Shown one piece after another: positions 1 to 9,224 of a stretch of DNA of 64,000 nt. Made by a program: the position numbers and the translations under genes. This stretch comes from Burkholderiales bacterium (lineage in GTDB: Bacteria > Pseudomonadota > Gammaproteobacteria > Burkholderiales > SG8-41). Location of the stretch: NCBI GenBank assembly GCA_030833315.1, contig JAURHM010000001.1, positions 114,233 to 178,232 of the forward strand. Reading direction: 5' to 3'. Positions within the stretch are counted from its first letter, which is position 1, and each line of letters opens with the position of its first letter. The notes under the pieces are model-generated. The model ran no database searches, was not told the origin of the DNA, and saw nothing but the letters and a program-made list of their open reading frames with translations.

Positions 1-1
1 G

Positions 2-349
2 CTGCGCTGGCATGACCGTCTGACCGGTTATGACCGGCTGCGCGTCGTGGTTAATGCAATGACCCGGCTGCGGCTGTGCACGCCCGACGGCACGATGGAT
101 TTTTCGCACAAGACTGGTCTGCACGGCATGCCACCCGGCTACATCCCGTGGTTTGATGTGCCAAATCGGGCAAGCAGAGACACGCCGCTGATTTTCGGCC
201 ATTGGGCCGCGCTCGGTCTGCTGCTGCGTCCCGATCTGCTGGGGATCGACTCCGGATGCGTCTGGGGACGCCAGCTCACGGCGGTCCGGCTGGAAGACCG
301 GCAGGTTTTTCAGTGCGAGTGCACCGGCCTCAACGGCTCAGGCGACTAG
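2..349 (+). CDS. apaH: ApaH C-terminal part (5' truncated by window edge)
   Basis: The frame is open from base 2 and gives about 115 residues of symmetrical bis(5'-nucleosyl)-tetraphosphatase, which hydrolyses Ap4A to two ADP in the cytoplasm. What can be seen is the end of the calcineurin-like phosphoesterase fold: IFGHWAALG followed by GIDSGCVWG and LTAVRLED, the usual C-terminal signature of ApaH. The N-terminal metal-binding motifs lie outside the window. The gene ends convergently with the acyltransferase gene on the other strand, and the two coding ends overlap by about 20 nt. The identification rests on the C-terminal motif only. Confidence 0.85.
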   Translation: MRWHDRLTGYDRLRVVVNAMTRLRLCTPDGTMDFSHKTGLHGMPPGYIPWFDVPNRASRDTPLIFGHWAALGLLLRPDLLGIDSGCVWGRQLTAVRLEDRQVFQCECTGLNGSGD

Positions 350-1118
350 CAATCGCAGCGTGCGCGGCATCCGCCAGGGCACGGCGATGCGGCACATCAC
401 CCGACAGCAGCGGCAGGAAATGCAACTGCGCACCGATTCTACGCTGGGCGAGAATCTGCAGCAGGGATTGCCATAGTGTCTTGTCGCCGTCAAAAGCAGC
501 TTCGGTACACAACGATCCGTCGCCGCGGGTGAAGCGCAGAGCCACCGGTTGCACTACGGCGCCAGCGATCAGCGCTGGCTGCAGCAGGGAACTGTGAAAA
601 CGCAGAATCTGTGCGCCGTCGCTGGTGGTACCTTCGGGGAACACCGCGACAACATCCCCTTCCAGCATGGCTTCCGCAATCAGCCGGTTGACGCGCGCGG
701 TGTCGCTTCGCCGTCCGCGCTCGATGAACAGCGTGCCGGTTTTTGCGCTCAGCCAGCCGATGAACGGCCAACGGCGAATTTCGGATTTGGCGACAAAGCG
801 CATCGGAATGGCCGAGTTCAACGCAAAAATGTCCAGCCAGGAAACGTGGTTGGACACCAGCATCAGCGGTCGCGCCCGCACCGGCGCATCGTGCACATGC
901 ACCTTAACACCGAGAACATGCATCAGCGCAGCCGACCATTTGCGGATTTCCAGCCGGCAACGCGCCCTTGAAAAAAACGGAAACAGCAGCGCGACAATCA
1001 GCAGCCCCTGCAGCAAATGCGCAAAAACCCGCGCGAAACGCAGACCACGCGTTACCACCGATGTTGTTTCATGACCGCTCATGGCAGTCATTATAGGGTC
1101 GAGCAGCGCGCCGGCCAT
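330..1118 (-). CDS. 1-acyl-glycerol-3-phosphate acyltransferase family (OlsA/PlsC-like)
   Basis: 262 residues. A PlsC-type acyltransferase that transfers an acyl chain to a lysolipid at the inner membrane. The catalytic NHxxxxD motif is NHVSWLD (N90-D96) and the acceptor motif is FPEGTTS (from F160). An N-terminal hydrophobic stretch (about 33-50) fits a membrane anchor. The start codon forms TGATG with the stop of the upstream gene, so translation is probably coupled. That upstream gene is an OlsB-like N-acyltransferase pseudogene. An OlsB-OlsA pair makes ornithine lipids, so this protein may be OlsA rather than the general PlsC. OlsA is an inference from position; the family is clear. Confidence 0.85.
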   Translation of the reverse strand: MAGALLDPIMTAMSGHETTSVVTRGLRFARVFAHLLQGLLIVALLFPFFSRARCRLEIRKWSAALMHVLGVKVHVHDAPVRARPLMLVSNHVSWLDIFALNSAIPMRFVAKSEIRRWPFIGWLSAKTGTLFIERGRRSDTARVNRLIAEAMLEGDVVAVFPEGTTSDGAQILRFHSSLLQPALIAGAVVQPVALRFTRGDGSLCTEAAFDGDKTLWQSLLQILAQRRIGAQLHFLPLLSGDVPHRRALADAAHAAIASRLSR

Positions 1119-1807
1119 CAGGTGCGCAGGAAATACCGGGCGTAACGCGCGCTCATGCGCGACGGTGGCGGCAGCATCAGCAGATCAGCGGTATTGAAAT
1201 CAGGATCCCTGGCCGGCGCGCCGCAGATATAGGCACCGGCGCGAAGATAGCCCTTGACCAGAGCCGGCGGCTGCGTATCGACATCGCGGCGCAATGCAGC
1301 CAGCGGCAGTTCGCAGCGCGGGATCACGCGATATTCCGCGGACGAAAGGTGATTGCGGACCAGTCGGCGATAAATACTCGCCGCCGCACAGCCGCCATCG
1401 GCCATGCTCAATGAAGCGCAGTCGATCAGAAAACGGTAATCATGGCGTTCGGCAAACGCCGCGAGTCCCTACCAGAGCAGTGCGATCGTGGTGCCTGTGC
1501 GGTAATCGGGATGCACGCAGGAGCGGCCGATCTCGCGCTCTTTCTGTCCCTGCAACAGCCGGTATGTGCAGACCACTTCACCGCTACCGGTATCGCGCAC
1601 CAGCAGGTGCTGACAATGAGCATCATACAAATCGCAGTCGGTGCCGAGTGCAACGCCGGGTATGCGGGCACCCATTTCTTCGGCAAACAAGCGGCAACGC
1701 AGCCGCTGGGCTTCCAACACTTCTGCAGAACTGCGCGCAAAAGACACCGCCAGTGCAGCACCGGCACTGACACGGTCTTCCGCGGCTTCAATGGTTTGGT
1801 CAAGCAT
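1118..1807 (-). pseudogene. OlsB-like GNAT N-acyltransferase, interrupted by an in-frame amber codon
   Basis: A single frame of 230 codons encodes a hemolysin-like / ornithine N-acyltransferase, broken by TAG at 1469-1471 (on + as cta). Before the stop: IGRSCVHPDYRTG and TIALLW. After it, in the same frame: FLIDCASLSMADGG, LVKGYLRAGA and DPDFNTADLLML, all family landmarks. Compared with relatives as I remember them, about 30 residues also seem to be missing between TYRLL and EIGRSC, where a GGYYSE..EFDL block is expected. One nonsense codon could be an error or a suppressed codon, but together with the deletion it indicates decay. OlsB would attach a 3-hydroxyacyl chain to ornithine. The stop overlaps the start of the acyltransferase downstream. 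Confidence 0.75.
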
Positions 1808-1922
1808 CGGGCCTCTCCGTCGTTTTATTGGACGGATTCGAGGCTAATGCCTAAGAATGACAGTGCCGTTAAGAACCGGCTAACAATCGGTTACAGCGGG
1901 AACAGCACAGCTTACGGAATCC

Positions 1923-2378
1923 TCAGTGCGTAACGCGGGACGTGCGACCATCGGAAAGAATGCGCACACGTTCACCGGCCTTGAATGCCTCGTACGCTTC
2001 CTGAACAATTGCGACCAGCGCGCCGCTGTCGAGTTTGATCGTGATCTCGACACCGTTGCGCCGCGTCGCGCCCTGTTCGATCGCCTGGCCGGCGATGCCG
2101 CCAGCAACCGCACCGAGCACGGCCGCGATATCCGATCCGCGGCCGCCGCCAACCGAACTGCCGGCGATACCGCCGACCACAGCACCGGCCGCCGGACCGA
2201 CGATCGTGCGGGTGCCTTCAATCTGCACCGGACGCACGCTTTCGACTACGCCCATGCGTACATTCTGTTCGCGCCGGATCTCGTCGCGGGTGTACGAACC
2301 GCCACCCAGATTTTCCGCACAACCGGCCACCACTGCCGCCGCCAGCATTGTCGCTGCAATCTGAATCCGCTTGTCCAT
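1923..2378 (-). CDS. Glycine-zipper (SlyB/Pcp-like) outer-membrane lipoprotein
   Basis: 151 residues from the ATG at 2378. This start was chosen because AGGAGA lies 6-7 nt upstream; the frame continues seven codons further without such a site. The N-terminus is a lipoprotein signal with lipobox VVAGC, so Cys20 should be lipidated. Residues about 55-100 are a two-segment glycine zipper (PAAGAVVGGIAGSSVGGG; GAVAGGIAGQAIE), followed by a small C-terminal beta domain. SlyB-type proteins stabilise the outer membrane; the exact role here is not shown. The gene begins 14 nt after the PfkB kinase gene and is probably co-transcribed with it. Confidence 0.8.
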   Translation of the reverse strand: MDKRIQIAATMLAAAVVAGCAENLGGGSYTRDEIRREQNVRMGVVESVRPVQIEGTRTIVGPAAGAVVGGIAGSSVGGGRGSDIAAVLGAVAGGIAGQAIEQGATRRNGVEITIKLDSGALVAIVQEAYEAFKAGERVRILSDGRTSRVTH

Positions 2379-2392
2379 GTTCAATTCTCCTG

Positions 2393-3328
2393 TCACCACA
2401 CTTTCATGTTGAATGCCCGGTGGAAGCGGTCGGCAACCTCGTCACGGCCGATACGGTGGTTCTGGCCGCCGCGATAGGCGATTTTCAGAGACCCCATCAG
2501 CGACGCCAGCCGCCCCGTCAGTTCCCAGTCCACGCCGTTGGCCAGGCCGTAAAGCAGGCCTGCCCGGAACGCGTCACCGCAGCCGGTGGGATCGAGAACC
2601 GCATCCGGAGTAACGCTCGGAATCTCGATTTGTTTACCGCCGGCATGCACTACAGAGCCCTTTGCACCCAGTGTGACCACAATCGCCTTGACGAGTTTCG
2701 CCAGGGCGTCGAGTTTTTTGCCAGTACGTTCCTGCAGCATCTGCGCTTCATAGTCATTGACCGTGACATAGTCGGCAAGACGCACGAATTCCTCAAGCTC
2801 CTGGCCGCCGAACATCGGCAGTCCCTGGCCCGGGTCGAAAATGAACGGGATGCCCGCCTCGTGAAACTCGCGTGCATGCTGGATCATGCCGTCGCGCCCG
2901 TCGGGGGCGACGATGCCCAGTTTGACGCCCTTGGCATCCGCGACATGGTTCTGGTCGGCGTAATTCATCGCCCCCGGATGGAAGGCGGTGATCTGATTGT
3001 CGTCGAGATCGGTCGTAATAAAAGCCTGGGCGGTGAAACTTCCCGGCACTGCGCGGATATGGTCCTGCGACAGCCCCAGCCGCTGCAACCGGTCATCATA
3101 AGGCGCGAAGTCATCACCGACAGTAGCCATGATGCGGGCATCGCCGCCGAGCATCTGCAGCGTGTAGGCGATATTGCCGGCACAACCGCCGAACTCGCGG
3201 CGCATGTCGGGCACGAGAAAAGCCACATTGAGAATGTGCAGCTGGTCGGGAAGGATGTGGTTCTTGAAACGGTCGTGGAACACCATGATGGTGTCATAAG
3301 CCATCGAACCGCAGATCAGGGTGGACAT
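2393..3328 (-). CDS. PfkB/ribokinase family carbohydrate kinase (adenosine-kinase-like)
   Basis: 311 residues. An ATP-dependent sugar or nucleoside kinase of the ribokinase fold. The N-terminal substrate motif GGCAGNIAY is at 47-55 and the C-terminal ATP/anion-hole motif DPTGCGDAF at 246-254, with Asp252 as the expected catalytic base. The opening ICGSMAYDTIMVF and the length resemble the bacterial adenosine-kinase-like group, but the substrate cannot be told from motifs. The next gene downstream on the same strand is the glycine-zipper lipoprotein, 14 nt away. The opposite side faces mscL across a 177-nt divergent gap. Confidence 0.85.
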   Translation of the reverse strand: MSTLICGSMAYDTIMVFHDRFKNHILPDQLHILNVAFLVPDMRREFGGCAGNIAYTLQMLGGDARIMATVGDDFAPYDDRLQRLGLSQDHIRAVPGSFTAQAFITTDLDDNQITAFHPGAMNYADQNHVADAKGVKLGIVAPDGRDGMIQHAREFHEAGIPFIFDPGQGLPMFGGQELEEFVRLADYVTVNDYEAQMLQERTGKKLDALAKLVKAIVVTLGAKGSVVHAGGKQIEIPSVTPDAVLDPTGCGDAFRAGLLYGLANGVDWELTGRLASLMGSLKIAYRGGQNHRIGRDEVADRFHRAFNMKVW

Positions 3329-3415
3329 CGGCAGAAACCTTGGGGTGTGAAATGATTCCGGATTATAACAACCCCCTGCGCCGTCACTTGGTAACCGTCA
3401 CCCTGTGACGACACC

Positions 3416-3445
3416 TTGGAATTCCCGCTCTGCCAGTCGCATAAT
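3416..3445 (+). promoter_or_regulatory. Candidate sigma-70 promoter for mscL
   Basis: A -35-like TTGGAA (3416-3421) and a -10-like CATAAT (3440-3445) are 18 nt apart, ending 60 nt before the mscL start. Spacing and sequence fit a moderate sigma-70 promoter. The call is from sequence resemblance only. Confidence 0.35.
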
Positions 3446-3505
3446 CCGTTGAACCGGGAAACCGCAACGTCCCGGCACACAACAACTTCAGCGAGGAACA
3501 GTCCG

Positions 3506-3931
3506 ATGCTCCAAGAATTCAAACAATTCGCAATGCGTGGCAATGTCGTCGATATGGCCGTCGGCATCATCATCGGCGCGGCCTTCGGCAAAATCGTCGA
3601 GTCGCTGGTCAAGGATCTGATCATGCCGCCAATCGGCATGCTGCTGGGCAAAGTCGACTTTTCAAATCTGTTTGTCGTGCTGCGCGAGGGCAGCAACCCC
3701 GGCCCTTACCTCAGCGTCGACGCGGCGCAAAAAGCCGGTGCGGTGACTTTCAACTATGGCTTGTTCATCAACACCTGCATCAGCTTCATCATCGTCGCTT
3801 TTGCGGTGTTCATGCTGATTCGCGCCATCAACCGGCTGAAGCAGAAAGAGGCCGAAGCACCTGCCGCTCCCGCGCCGACGCCAGAAGACGTGCTGCTGCT
3901 GCGTGAAATCCGCGATTCGCTGAAGAAATAA
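3506..3931 (+). CDS. mscL: Large-conductance mechanosensitive channel
   Basis: 141 residues. An inner-membrane homopentamer that opens on membrane tension to release solutes during hypo-osmotic shock. The N-terminal amphipathic helix [20 protein letters not shown] and first membrane helix ([15 protein letters not shown]) are textbook MscL. A second membrane helix follows at about 80-105 ([19 protein letters not shown]), then an Ala/Pro-rich linker and a charged C-terminal helix. The ATG at 3506 was chosen over 30 extra upstream codons because it gives the canonical N-terminus and follows GCGAGGA. The gene ends convergently with dgkA. Confidence 0.95.
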   Translation: MLQEFKQFAMRGNVVDMAVGIIIGAAFGKIVESLVKDLIMPPIGMLLGKVDFSNLFVVLREGSNPGPYLSVDAAQKAGAVTFNYGLFINTCISFIIVAFAVFMLIRAINRLKQKEAEAPAAPAPTPEDVLLLREIRDSLKK

Positions 3932-4030
3932 GCGGCGGGATTATCCGGTGTCACCGTCGGCGACATCGCGATGGTTTTATAAGTTATTGATTTAATTTAA
4001 TAATTTCAGGGCTTCAGGGTCACTGCCGCC

Positions 4031-4423
4031 TCAGCCTAACAGCACCAGCGCCCACACCACCGGCACGCCGATCAGTGCCAGCAATACGGCAGCGCTGCCG
4101 ATATCCTTGGCGCGTTTGGCCAAAGCATGATTTTCCAGCGAAATGCGGTCGACTGCGGCCTCCACCGCGGAGTTCAGCAGCTCCACAATCAGTACCAGCA
4201 GCACTGAAAAAATCATCAATGCTTTGCCACCCCCGCTCGCCGGCGTAAAAAACGCCCCGGGAATCAGCAGCGCCGCCAGAAACACTTCCTGGCGAAAAGC
4301 ATCTTCATGGCGGAAGGCCGCGCGCAAACCTTCCATCGAATAAAAAAGCGCATTGCAAACCCGCCTAATGCCGGTCTTGCCTTTGTGCGGACTTTCCGCA
4401 GGCGGTGTTGTGTCGTCAGGCAT
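4031..4423 (-). CDS. dgkA: Diacylglycerol kinase
   Basis: 130 residues. A small integral membrane kinase that phosphorylates diacylglycerol to phosphatidic acid, recycling lipid at the inner membrane. It shows ELLNSAVEAAVDR and AKDIGSAAV, the active-site signature of the DgkA family, and three hydrophobic helices. The ATG at 4423 is preferred to a TTG six codons upstream. The N-terminal 20 residues are polar. It lies downstream of gcvH on the same strand with a 35-nt gap. Confidence 0.93.
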   Translation of the reverse strand: MPDDTTPPAESPHKGKTGIRRVCNALFYSMEGLRAAFRHEDAFRQEVFLAALLIPGAFFTPASGGGKALMIFSVLLVLIVELLNSAVEAAVDRISLENHALAKRAKDIGSAAVLLALIGVPVVWALVLLG

Positions 4424-4458
4424 GACCGGTATCCGCGGCAATGTCAGGAACGGTGACC

Positions 4459-4845
4459 TCAGGCTTCAGCATCGGCAATTTTCTGATAAGCCGCCGCATC
4501 CAGCAGCCCCTGCATTTCCGCCGCAGCATCAGGCTTGAGGCGGAACATCCATGCGGCATAAGGCTCTTCATTGATCTTCTCCGGCGTGTCGGACAACAGT
4601 TCGTTGACAGCAACCACTTCTCCGGACACCGGCGAAAAAATATCGGAAGCCGCTTTAACCGACTCCACCACGCCGCAGGCTTCGCCCTGCTTCAGTTTGC
4701 GCCCGATGGCAGGCGGATCAACAAAAACAACATCACCCAGCTGCGCCTGCGCGTGATCGGTGATGCCGACGGAAACCAGTCCGTCGCTTTCGCTGTGCGC
4801 CCACTGATGCGTGGCGCTGTATTTCAGATGCTCCGGTGTACTCAT
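4459..4845 (-). CDS. gcvH: Glycine cleavage system H protein
   Basis: 128 residues from the ATG at 4845, which follows GGAG at 5-nt spacing; a GTG two codons earlier is less likely. The H protein carries the aminomethyl group on a lipoyl arm between the P, T and L proteins of glycine decarboxylation. The lipoyl-lysine is Lys64 in VESVKAASD, within a compact lipoyl domain (HQWAHSE; VGITDHAQAQLGDVV; PYAAWMFRLKP). No gcvT or gcvP is adjacent, so the gene is detached from its usual partners here. Confidence 0.95.
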   Translation of the reverse strand: MSTPEHLKYSATHQWAHSESDGLVSVGITDHAQAQLGDVVFVDPPAIGRKLKQGEACGVVESVKAASDIFSPVSGEVVAVNELLSDTPEKINEEPYAAWMFRLKPDAAAEMQGLLDAAAYQKIADAEA

Positions 4846-4887
4846 TGCCACTCCATTCTCAGATTTACTCTGTTGCGCAGACGCCGC

Positions 4888-5850
4888 TCAACGCAGCGGT
4901 GCCGCCAGCACCGCCAGGCGAAAACCCGCCGCGGCGAGATTGCCCGTTTCCAGCGCAAGCCGGACCGTCATTTCCGCATTGGCCGCAATACCCGCACCGA
5001 TATCACGTCCGGCCCCGAGATATTCCACCGGCAGGAAAATCCGCCGTGCCAGTGTATGGTCGTTGACGTTGGTCAGCACCAGATCCAGTGCCGGATAAGC
5101 GACATCATGTCCGGCATGATTGCGCAGCGTGGCGGTCAGCTGGATGCGGTTGGGATTCGCGGGATCAATCACCTGCAGATCCGAAGCTTCGATCAGAATC
5201 GACTGCGGCCGCTGCGGCAAAGCCACAACGCAAGCCGCCTTCTCGCACAACCAACCCAGCCCCTTTTTGGCCAGCGGAAAGCGTGCTGCCACTTCACTGC
5301 GGTAAAAAAATGTCGCCTGCCCCGCCAGCATCAATACCAGCAACACGACTGCCGCCCGCAAACGACGCTGCGGCTGGCCGGCGCTCGCCGCCGGCGCATG
5401 GGTAAACGGATTGTCAGCATCCGGCGGCGTCGCCGATACCGTCAATTCAGGTGCAACTTCGGCGGGCCGGAACATCTCCACATCTGCCGCTGGTTGTTCG
5501 GCCGGCGCGGACTGTTCGGAGCGTGGATCAGCAAAAGGATTAAATCCCGGATCGTTGACGGGCCATGGTTCCGGAGACGCCAACGGCAATTCAGCAGCAG
5601 GTTCCGGTGCGGTCGAAACCGGATCGGCTACAGATGACGGCTCCATGGCCGCCGGCTGTTCATGCACCACAGCAGACGCAGTTTCATTCGGCGCCGGCGC
5701 GGGTTCCGGTGCCAGTGCCGCCAGCGCATCAAAAACCTGCATGCAACGGCCGCAACGCACCTGCCCGGCATGGGCCTGCAATTGCGCAGTCGTCACACGG
5801 AATACCGTCTGGCAGTGCGCGCAGCGTGTGGTCAGGGACGAAAAAGTCAT
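4888..5850 (-). CDS. Zinc-ribbon and DUF3426 membrane protein
   Basis: 320 residues from the ATG at 5850. The N-terminus is an MJ0042-type zinc ribbon with CxxC pairs C10/C13 and C33/C36. A long Pro/Ala/Glu-rich linker (about 47-160) leads to one membrane helix (about 166-183), then a C-terminal DUF3426 domain of about 140 residues, probably periplasmic. The function of the family is unknown; in betaproteobacteria it typically sits after prmA, as here. Upstream in-frame codons exist only from a TTG without a ribosome binding site, and they would displace the zinc ribbon from the N-terminus. Confidence 0.85.
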   Translation of the reverse strand: MTFSSLTTRCAHCQTVFRVTTAQLQAHAGQVRCGRCMQVFDALAALAPEPAPAPNETASAVVHEQPAAMEPSSVADPVSTAPEPAAELPLASPEPWPVNDPGFNPFADPRSEQSAPAEQPAADVEMFRPAEVAPELTVSATPPDADNPFTHAPAASAGQPQRRLRAAVVLLVLMLAGQATFFYRSEVAARFPLAKKGLGWLCEKAACVVALPQRPQSILIEASDLQVIDPANPNRIQLTATLRNHAGHDVAYPALDLVLTNVNDHTLARRIFLPVEYLGAGRDIGAGIAANAEMTVRLALETGNLAAAGFRLAVLAAPLR

Positions 5851-5949
5851 CAGATTGAGATGGAGCGGAATCCGGCCGGCAGGGCTTGCATGCGCCCAAT
5901 GATACCCAAGGCAGCGCCGGTATAGACGCTGCGACGGCAAAAGTCACGA

Positions 5950-6840
5950 CTAACGGCGGCGGCCGGTCAGCAACACCCAGCCCTCATCAGTGGCGGCGCG
6001 CGTCATTTTGAATGCCGGCATATAGGCCTCCAGCACCGCATCCGCCTGTTCGACGAGAATCCCGGAGAGGGCAATCTGGCCGCCGGGTCTGGTCAGTCGC
6101 GCCAGCAGCGGTGCCAGTACCGTCAGCGGATTGGCCAGAATATTGGCAACAACAATCTGCGCCGGGCCGGCCACATCCTCCTCTGCCGTAGCCCAGGTGA
6201 TTTCAACGCTGTTCTGTTGCGCGTTCTGCTGCGCCGCCTGTACTGCCTGCGGATCGATGTCGATGCCGCACGCTCGCTGCGCGCCGAGTTTCATCGCGGC
6301 AATCGCCAGAATGCCGGAGCCGCAGCCGTAATCCAGCACGTCGGCATCGGTTGTGACGGTTTCGGTGAGCCAGCGCAGGCACAGTCGCGTGGTCGGATGC
6401 GCACCGGTACCGAAAGCCACCCCCGGATCCAGCGCGATGTTGATGGCTTCGGGATCCGGTGGGGTATGCCAGCTCGGCACGATCCACAGCCGCGGAGTAA
6501 TCGGAATCGGATTGAACTGGCTCTGCGTCAGCCGTACCCAGTCGGCATCTTCAACGCGTTCAATGCGGAAGGCCTCTGTCGCGGCAAGTCCGGCAGCAGC
6601 CAGCGCTTCGGGTACCAGTTCATAAAGATCGGCATCAATCGCAAACAGCGCACCCACTCGATTGCTGCGCCAACAGGTCGCTGGTGCCTCGCCGGGTTCG
6701 GCGAAGATGGGCCGCTCATCGGCGGTTCCGGCAGCGGCATCCTGCACATCCACCGCCAGCGCACCGACCTCCATCAGCGCATCGCTGAGAATTTCGACCG
6801 ATTCCTCGGTCGTTTCGATGATCGCGCAAAGCCAGGGCAT
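5950..6840 (-). CDS. prmA: Ribosomal protein L11 methyltransferase
   Basis: 296 residues. A cytoplasmic SAM-dependent enzyme that trimethylates lysines and the N-terminus of ribosomal protein L11. It has an N-terminal substrate-recognition domain and a class I methyltransferase core with motif I DYGCGSGILAIAA and the NPxx-like motif ANILANPL. IALDPGVAFGTGAHPTT before motif I is typical of PrmA. It follows accC by 24 nt and is probably the fourth gene of the aroQ-accB-accC-prmA operon. Confidence 0.95.
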   Translation of the reverse strand: MPWLCAIIETTEESVEILSDALMEVGALAVDVQDAAAGTADERPIFAEPGEAPATCWRSNRVGALFAIDADLYELVPEALAAAGLAATEAFRIERVEDADWVRLTQSQFNPIPITPRLWIVPSWHTPPDPEAINIALDPGVAFGTGAHPTTRLCLRWLTETVTTDADVLDYGCGSGILAIAAMKLGAQRACGIDIDPQAVQAAQQNAQQNSVEITWATAEEDVAGPAQIVVANILANPLTVLAPLLARLTRPGGQIALSGILVEQADAVLEAYMPAFKMTRAATDEGWVLLTGRRR

Positions 6841-6864
6841 TGTTGCTCCGTTACGGTCCCGTCG

Positions 6865-8220
6865 CTATTCGGCGCGGGTCAACTTGGCGAGGCGTTCTTC
6901 GAGATAATGGATGCTGGTGCCGCCGCGACGGAATGCGGTGTCGCTCATCAGTTCCTGGTGCAGCGGCAGATTGGTCTTGATGCCCTCGATGACGGTTTCC
7001 GACAGGGCGATATGCATCTTCGCAATCGCCTGTTCGCGCGTGTCGCCGTAAGTGATGATCTTGCCGAGCAGCGAATCGTAATTCGGCGGCACGAAATAAC
7101 CGCTGTAGGCGTGCGAATCGACACGCACACCGGGGCCGCCGGGCATGTGCAGCGAGGTGATGCGCCCCGGCGAGGGTGTAAATTTGTGCGGGTCTTCGGC
7201 ATTGATGCGGCATTCAATGGCGTGGCCTTTGATGACCACATCCTTCTGCCGGATCAGCATTTTTTCACCAGCGGCAATGCGGATCTGCATCTGCACCAGA
7301 TCCAGCCCGGTCACGCATTCGGTCACCGGATGCTCCACCTGCAGCCGGGTATTCATTTCGATGAAATAAAACTCGCCGCCCTCATACAAAAACTCGAAAG
7401 TGCCGGCGCCCTGATAACCGATCTTGCGGCAGGCCTCGGCGCAACGTTCGCCAACCTTGGCACGCGCCCGCGCATCGAGCAGCGGTGCCGGCGCTTCTTC
7501 GATGATTTTCTGGTGCCGCCGCTGCATCGAGCAGTCGCGATCACCGAGGTAAATTGCATTCTTGTGTTTGTCGGCAAGCACCTGGATCTCGATATGCCGC
7601 GGCTTCTCCAGGTATTTCTCCATGTAAACCGACGGATTGCCGAAGGCCGCCTGCGCCTCGGATCGCGTAGTGTTGACCGCGTGAATCAGCGCCGCTTCGG
7701 TATGCACGACACGCATGCCGCGTCCGCCGCCGCCGCCTGCCGCCTTGATGATCACCGGATAACGGATTTGCCGCGCAATCTTGACGATTTCCTTGGGGTC
7801 TTCCGGCAGCGCGCCGTCCATGCCGGGCACCACCGGCACACCGGCTTTTTTCATTGCGTTTTTCGCGCTGACCTTGTCGCCCATCAGGCGGATGGTTTCG
7901 GCCTTGGGTCCGATGAAGGTGAAGCCGCTTTGCTCGACCCGCTCGGCGAAGTCGGCGTTTTCCGAAAGAAAACCGTAACCGGGATGGATGGCCTGGGCGT
8001 CGGTGACTTCCGCGGCACTGATGATCGCCGGCACATTGAGGTAGCTGCCGCTGGACGCTGCGGGCCCGATGCACACCGATTCGTCGGCCAGACGCACGTA
8101 TTTCGCCTCGGCATCGGCTTCGGAATGCACGACCACGGTCTTGATGCCCATTTCGCGGCAGGCGCGTTGGATGCGCAGAGCGATTTCACCGCGATTGGCT
8201 ATGAGAATTTTGTCGAACAT
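6865..8220 (-). CDS. accC: Acetyl-CoA carboxylase, biotin carboxylase subunit
   Basis: 451 residues, the normal length. It carboxylates the biotin of AccB with ATP and bicarbonate, the first half-reaction of malonyl-CoA synthesis. Landmarks: [16 protein letters not shown] at the start, [14 protein letters not shown], the ATP-grasp glycine-rich loop [12 protein letters not shown], the [12 protein letters not shown] block and [14 protein letters not shown]. It lies 87 nt after accB in the same operon. The long open frame on the opposite strand is a codon-bias shadow. Confidence 0.97.
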   Translation of the reverse strand: MFDKILIANRGEIALRIQRACREMGIKTVVVHSEADAEAKYVRLADESVCIGPAASSGSYLNVPAIISAAEVTDAQAIHPGYGFLSENADFAERVEQSGFTFIGPKAETIRLMGDKVSAKNAMKKAGVPVVPGMDGALPEDPKEIVKIARQIRYPVIIKAAGGGGGRGMRVVHTEAALIHAVNTTRSEAQAAFGNPSVYMEKYLEKPRHIEIQVLADKHKNAIYLGDRDCSMQRRHQKIIEEAPAPLLDARARAKVGERCAEACRKIGYQGAGTFEFLYEGGEFYFIEMNTRLQVEHPVTECVTGLDLVQMQIRIAAGEKMLIRQKDVVIKGHAIECRINAEDPHKFTPSPGRITSLHMPGGPGVRVDSHAYSGYFVPPNYDSLLGKIITYGDTREQAIAKMHIALSETVIEGIKTNLPLHQELMSDTAFRRGGTSIHYLEERLAKLTRAE

Positions 8221-8307
8221 GGATTCAGTTTATCCCAGGCGCCGCAATCGTCCGGAAGTTCCCCGCGACTGGCGGTTCCGCACGATCTGAGACAGGTATT
8301 TAAAGGT

Positions 8308-8766
8308 TCAGCCGATGGTGAACAGCGGCTGACCGTATTCGACCGGCTGGCCGTTTTCGACCAGAATGGCCTTGATCACGCCATCCGCGTCCGCCTCGAT
8401 TTCATTGAGCAGTTTCATCGCTTCGATGATGCACACGGTTTCGCCGGACTTGATCGGCGAACCGACTTCGACAAAGGGCTTCGAGCCCGGCGCCGACGAG
8501 CGGTAGAAGGTGCCGACCATCGGCGACTTCACGATATGTCCATCGGGTTCCGCTGGCGACGCTTCCGCAGCCGGCGGCGCCGCTTCCGGAGTGTCCGTTG
8601 CGGGCATCTGCATCATCGGTTGCGGCGCATGCGCCATCATCACAGGCGCTGAGGCGCCGCCAAAACGGCTGATGCGCACTTTTTCTTCGCCTTCGGTGAT
8701 TTCCAGCTCGGCGATGTCCGATTGCTGCACCAGATCAATCAGTGTTTTCAGTTTTCTCAAATCCAT
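8308..8766 (-). CDS. accB: Biotin carboxyl carrier protein of acetyl-CoA carboxylase
   Basis: 152 residues. It carries the biotin shuttled between AccC and the carboxyltransferase. The biotinylated residue is Lys118 in [11 protein letters not shown]. The N-terminal dimerisation part (about 1-35) is joined to the biotinyl domain by a Pro/Ala/Met-rich linker (about 38-75). It starts 2 nt after the aroQ stop, so the two are surely co-transcribed. Confidence 0.97.
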   Translation of the reverse strand: MDLRKLKTLIDLVQQSDIAELEITEGEEKVRISRFGGASAPVMMAHAPQPMMQMPATDTPEAAPPAAEASPAEPDGHIVKSPMVGTFYRSSAPGSKPFVEVGSPIKSGETVCIIEAMKLLNEIEADADGVIKAILVENGQPVEYGQPLFTIG

Positions 8767-8768
8767 GA

Positions 8769-9224
8769 CTAACCCTTATTTTTCGTATGGCGCAAAGCGT
8801 AATCCAGCGCCAGTTCATAGCCGGCCGGGCCGAGGCCGCTGATCACGCCGACCGCGATATCCGAAAAATAGGATTCGCGGCGGAACGATTCCCGCGCAAA
8901 CACATTGGACAAATGAATCTCGACAAAGGGAATGGCCACAGCCGCCAGCGCATCACGCAAGGCAACACTGGTATGGGTGAATGCGGCGGGATTGATCAGG
9001 ATGAAATCCGTGCCCTCTCGCCCGGCCTGCTGCACCCGCTCGACAAGGTCCGCCTCGGAATTGCTTTGGAAAGCAGCCAGACTGATCCCGGCGGCCTGGG
9101 CCCGCGCCTGCAAGCGACTTTCGATTTCAGCGAGGGTCGTTGCCCCGTAGATGCCGGGCTCGCGCGTGCCGAGCAGGTTCAGGTTCGGACCGTTGAGCAA
9201 CAATAATTGTTTGGGACTACTCAT
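8769..9224 (-). CDS. aroQ: Type II 3-dehydroquinate dehydratase
   Basis: 151 residues. It dehydrates 3-dehydroquinate to 3-dehydroshikimate in the shikimate pathway; the enzyme is a cytoplasmic dodecamer. The family opening [21 protein letters not shown] contains the catalytic Tyr26; His104 lies in [23 protein letters not shown] and the C-terminal [15 protein letters not shown] complete the signature. It is the first gene of the aroQ-accB-accC-prmA run, which is common in proteobacteria. Confidence 0.97.
   Translation of the reverse strand: MSSPKQLLLLNGPNLNLLGTREPGIYGATTLAEIESRLQARAQAAGISLAAFQSNSEADLVERVQQAGREGTDFILINPAAFTHTSVALRDALAAVAIPFVEIHLSNVFARESFRRESYFSDIAVGVISGLGPAGYELALDYALRHTKNKG

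Noticed and set aside
2348-3355. Plus-strand open frame opposite the PfkB kinase gene
   Set aside because: The minus strand holds both PfkB signatures; the plus frame has no recognisable features.
6217-8652. Very long open frame (over 800 codons) on the plus strand opposite accC, prmA and accB
   Set aside because: It lies antisense to three genes with full motifs, contains no recognisable domain and reflects GC-rich codon bias.
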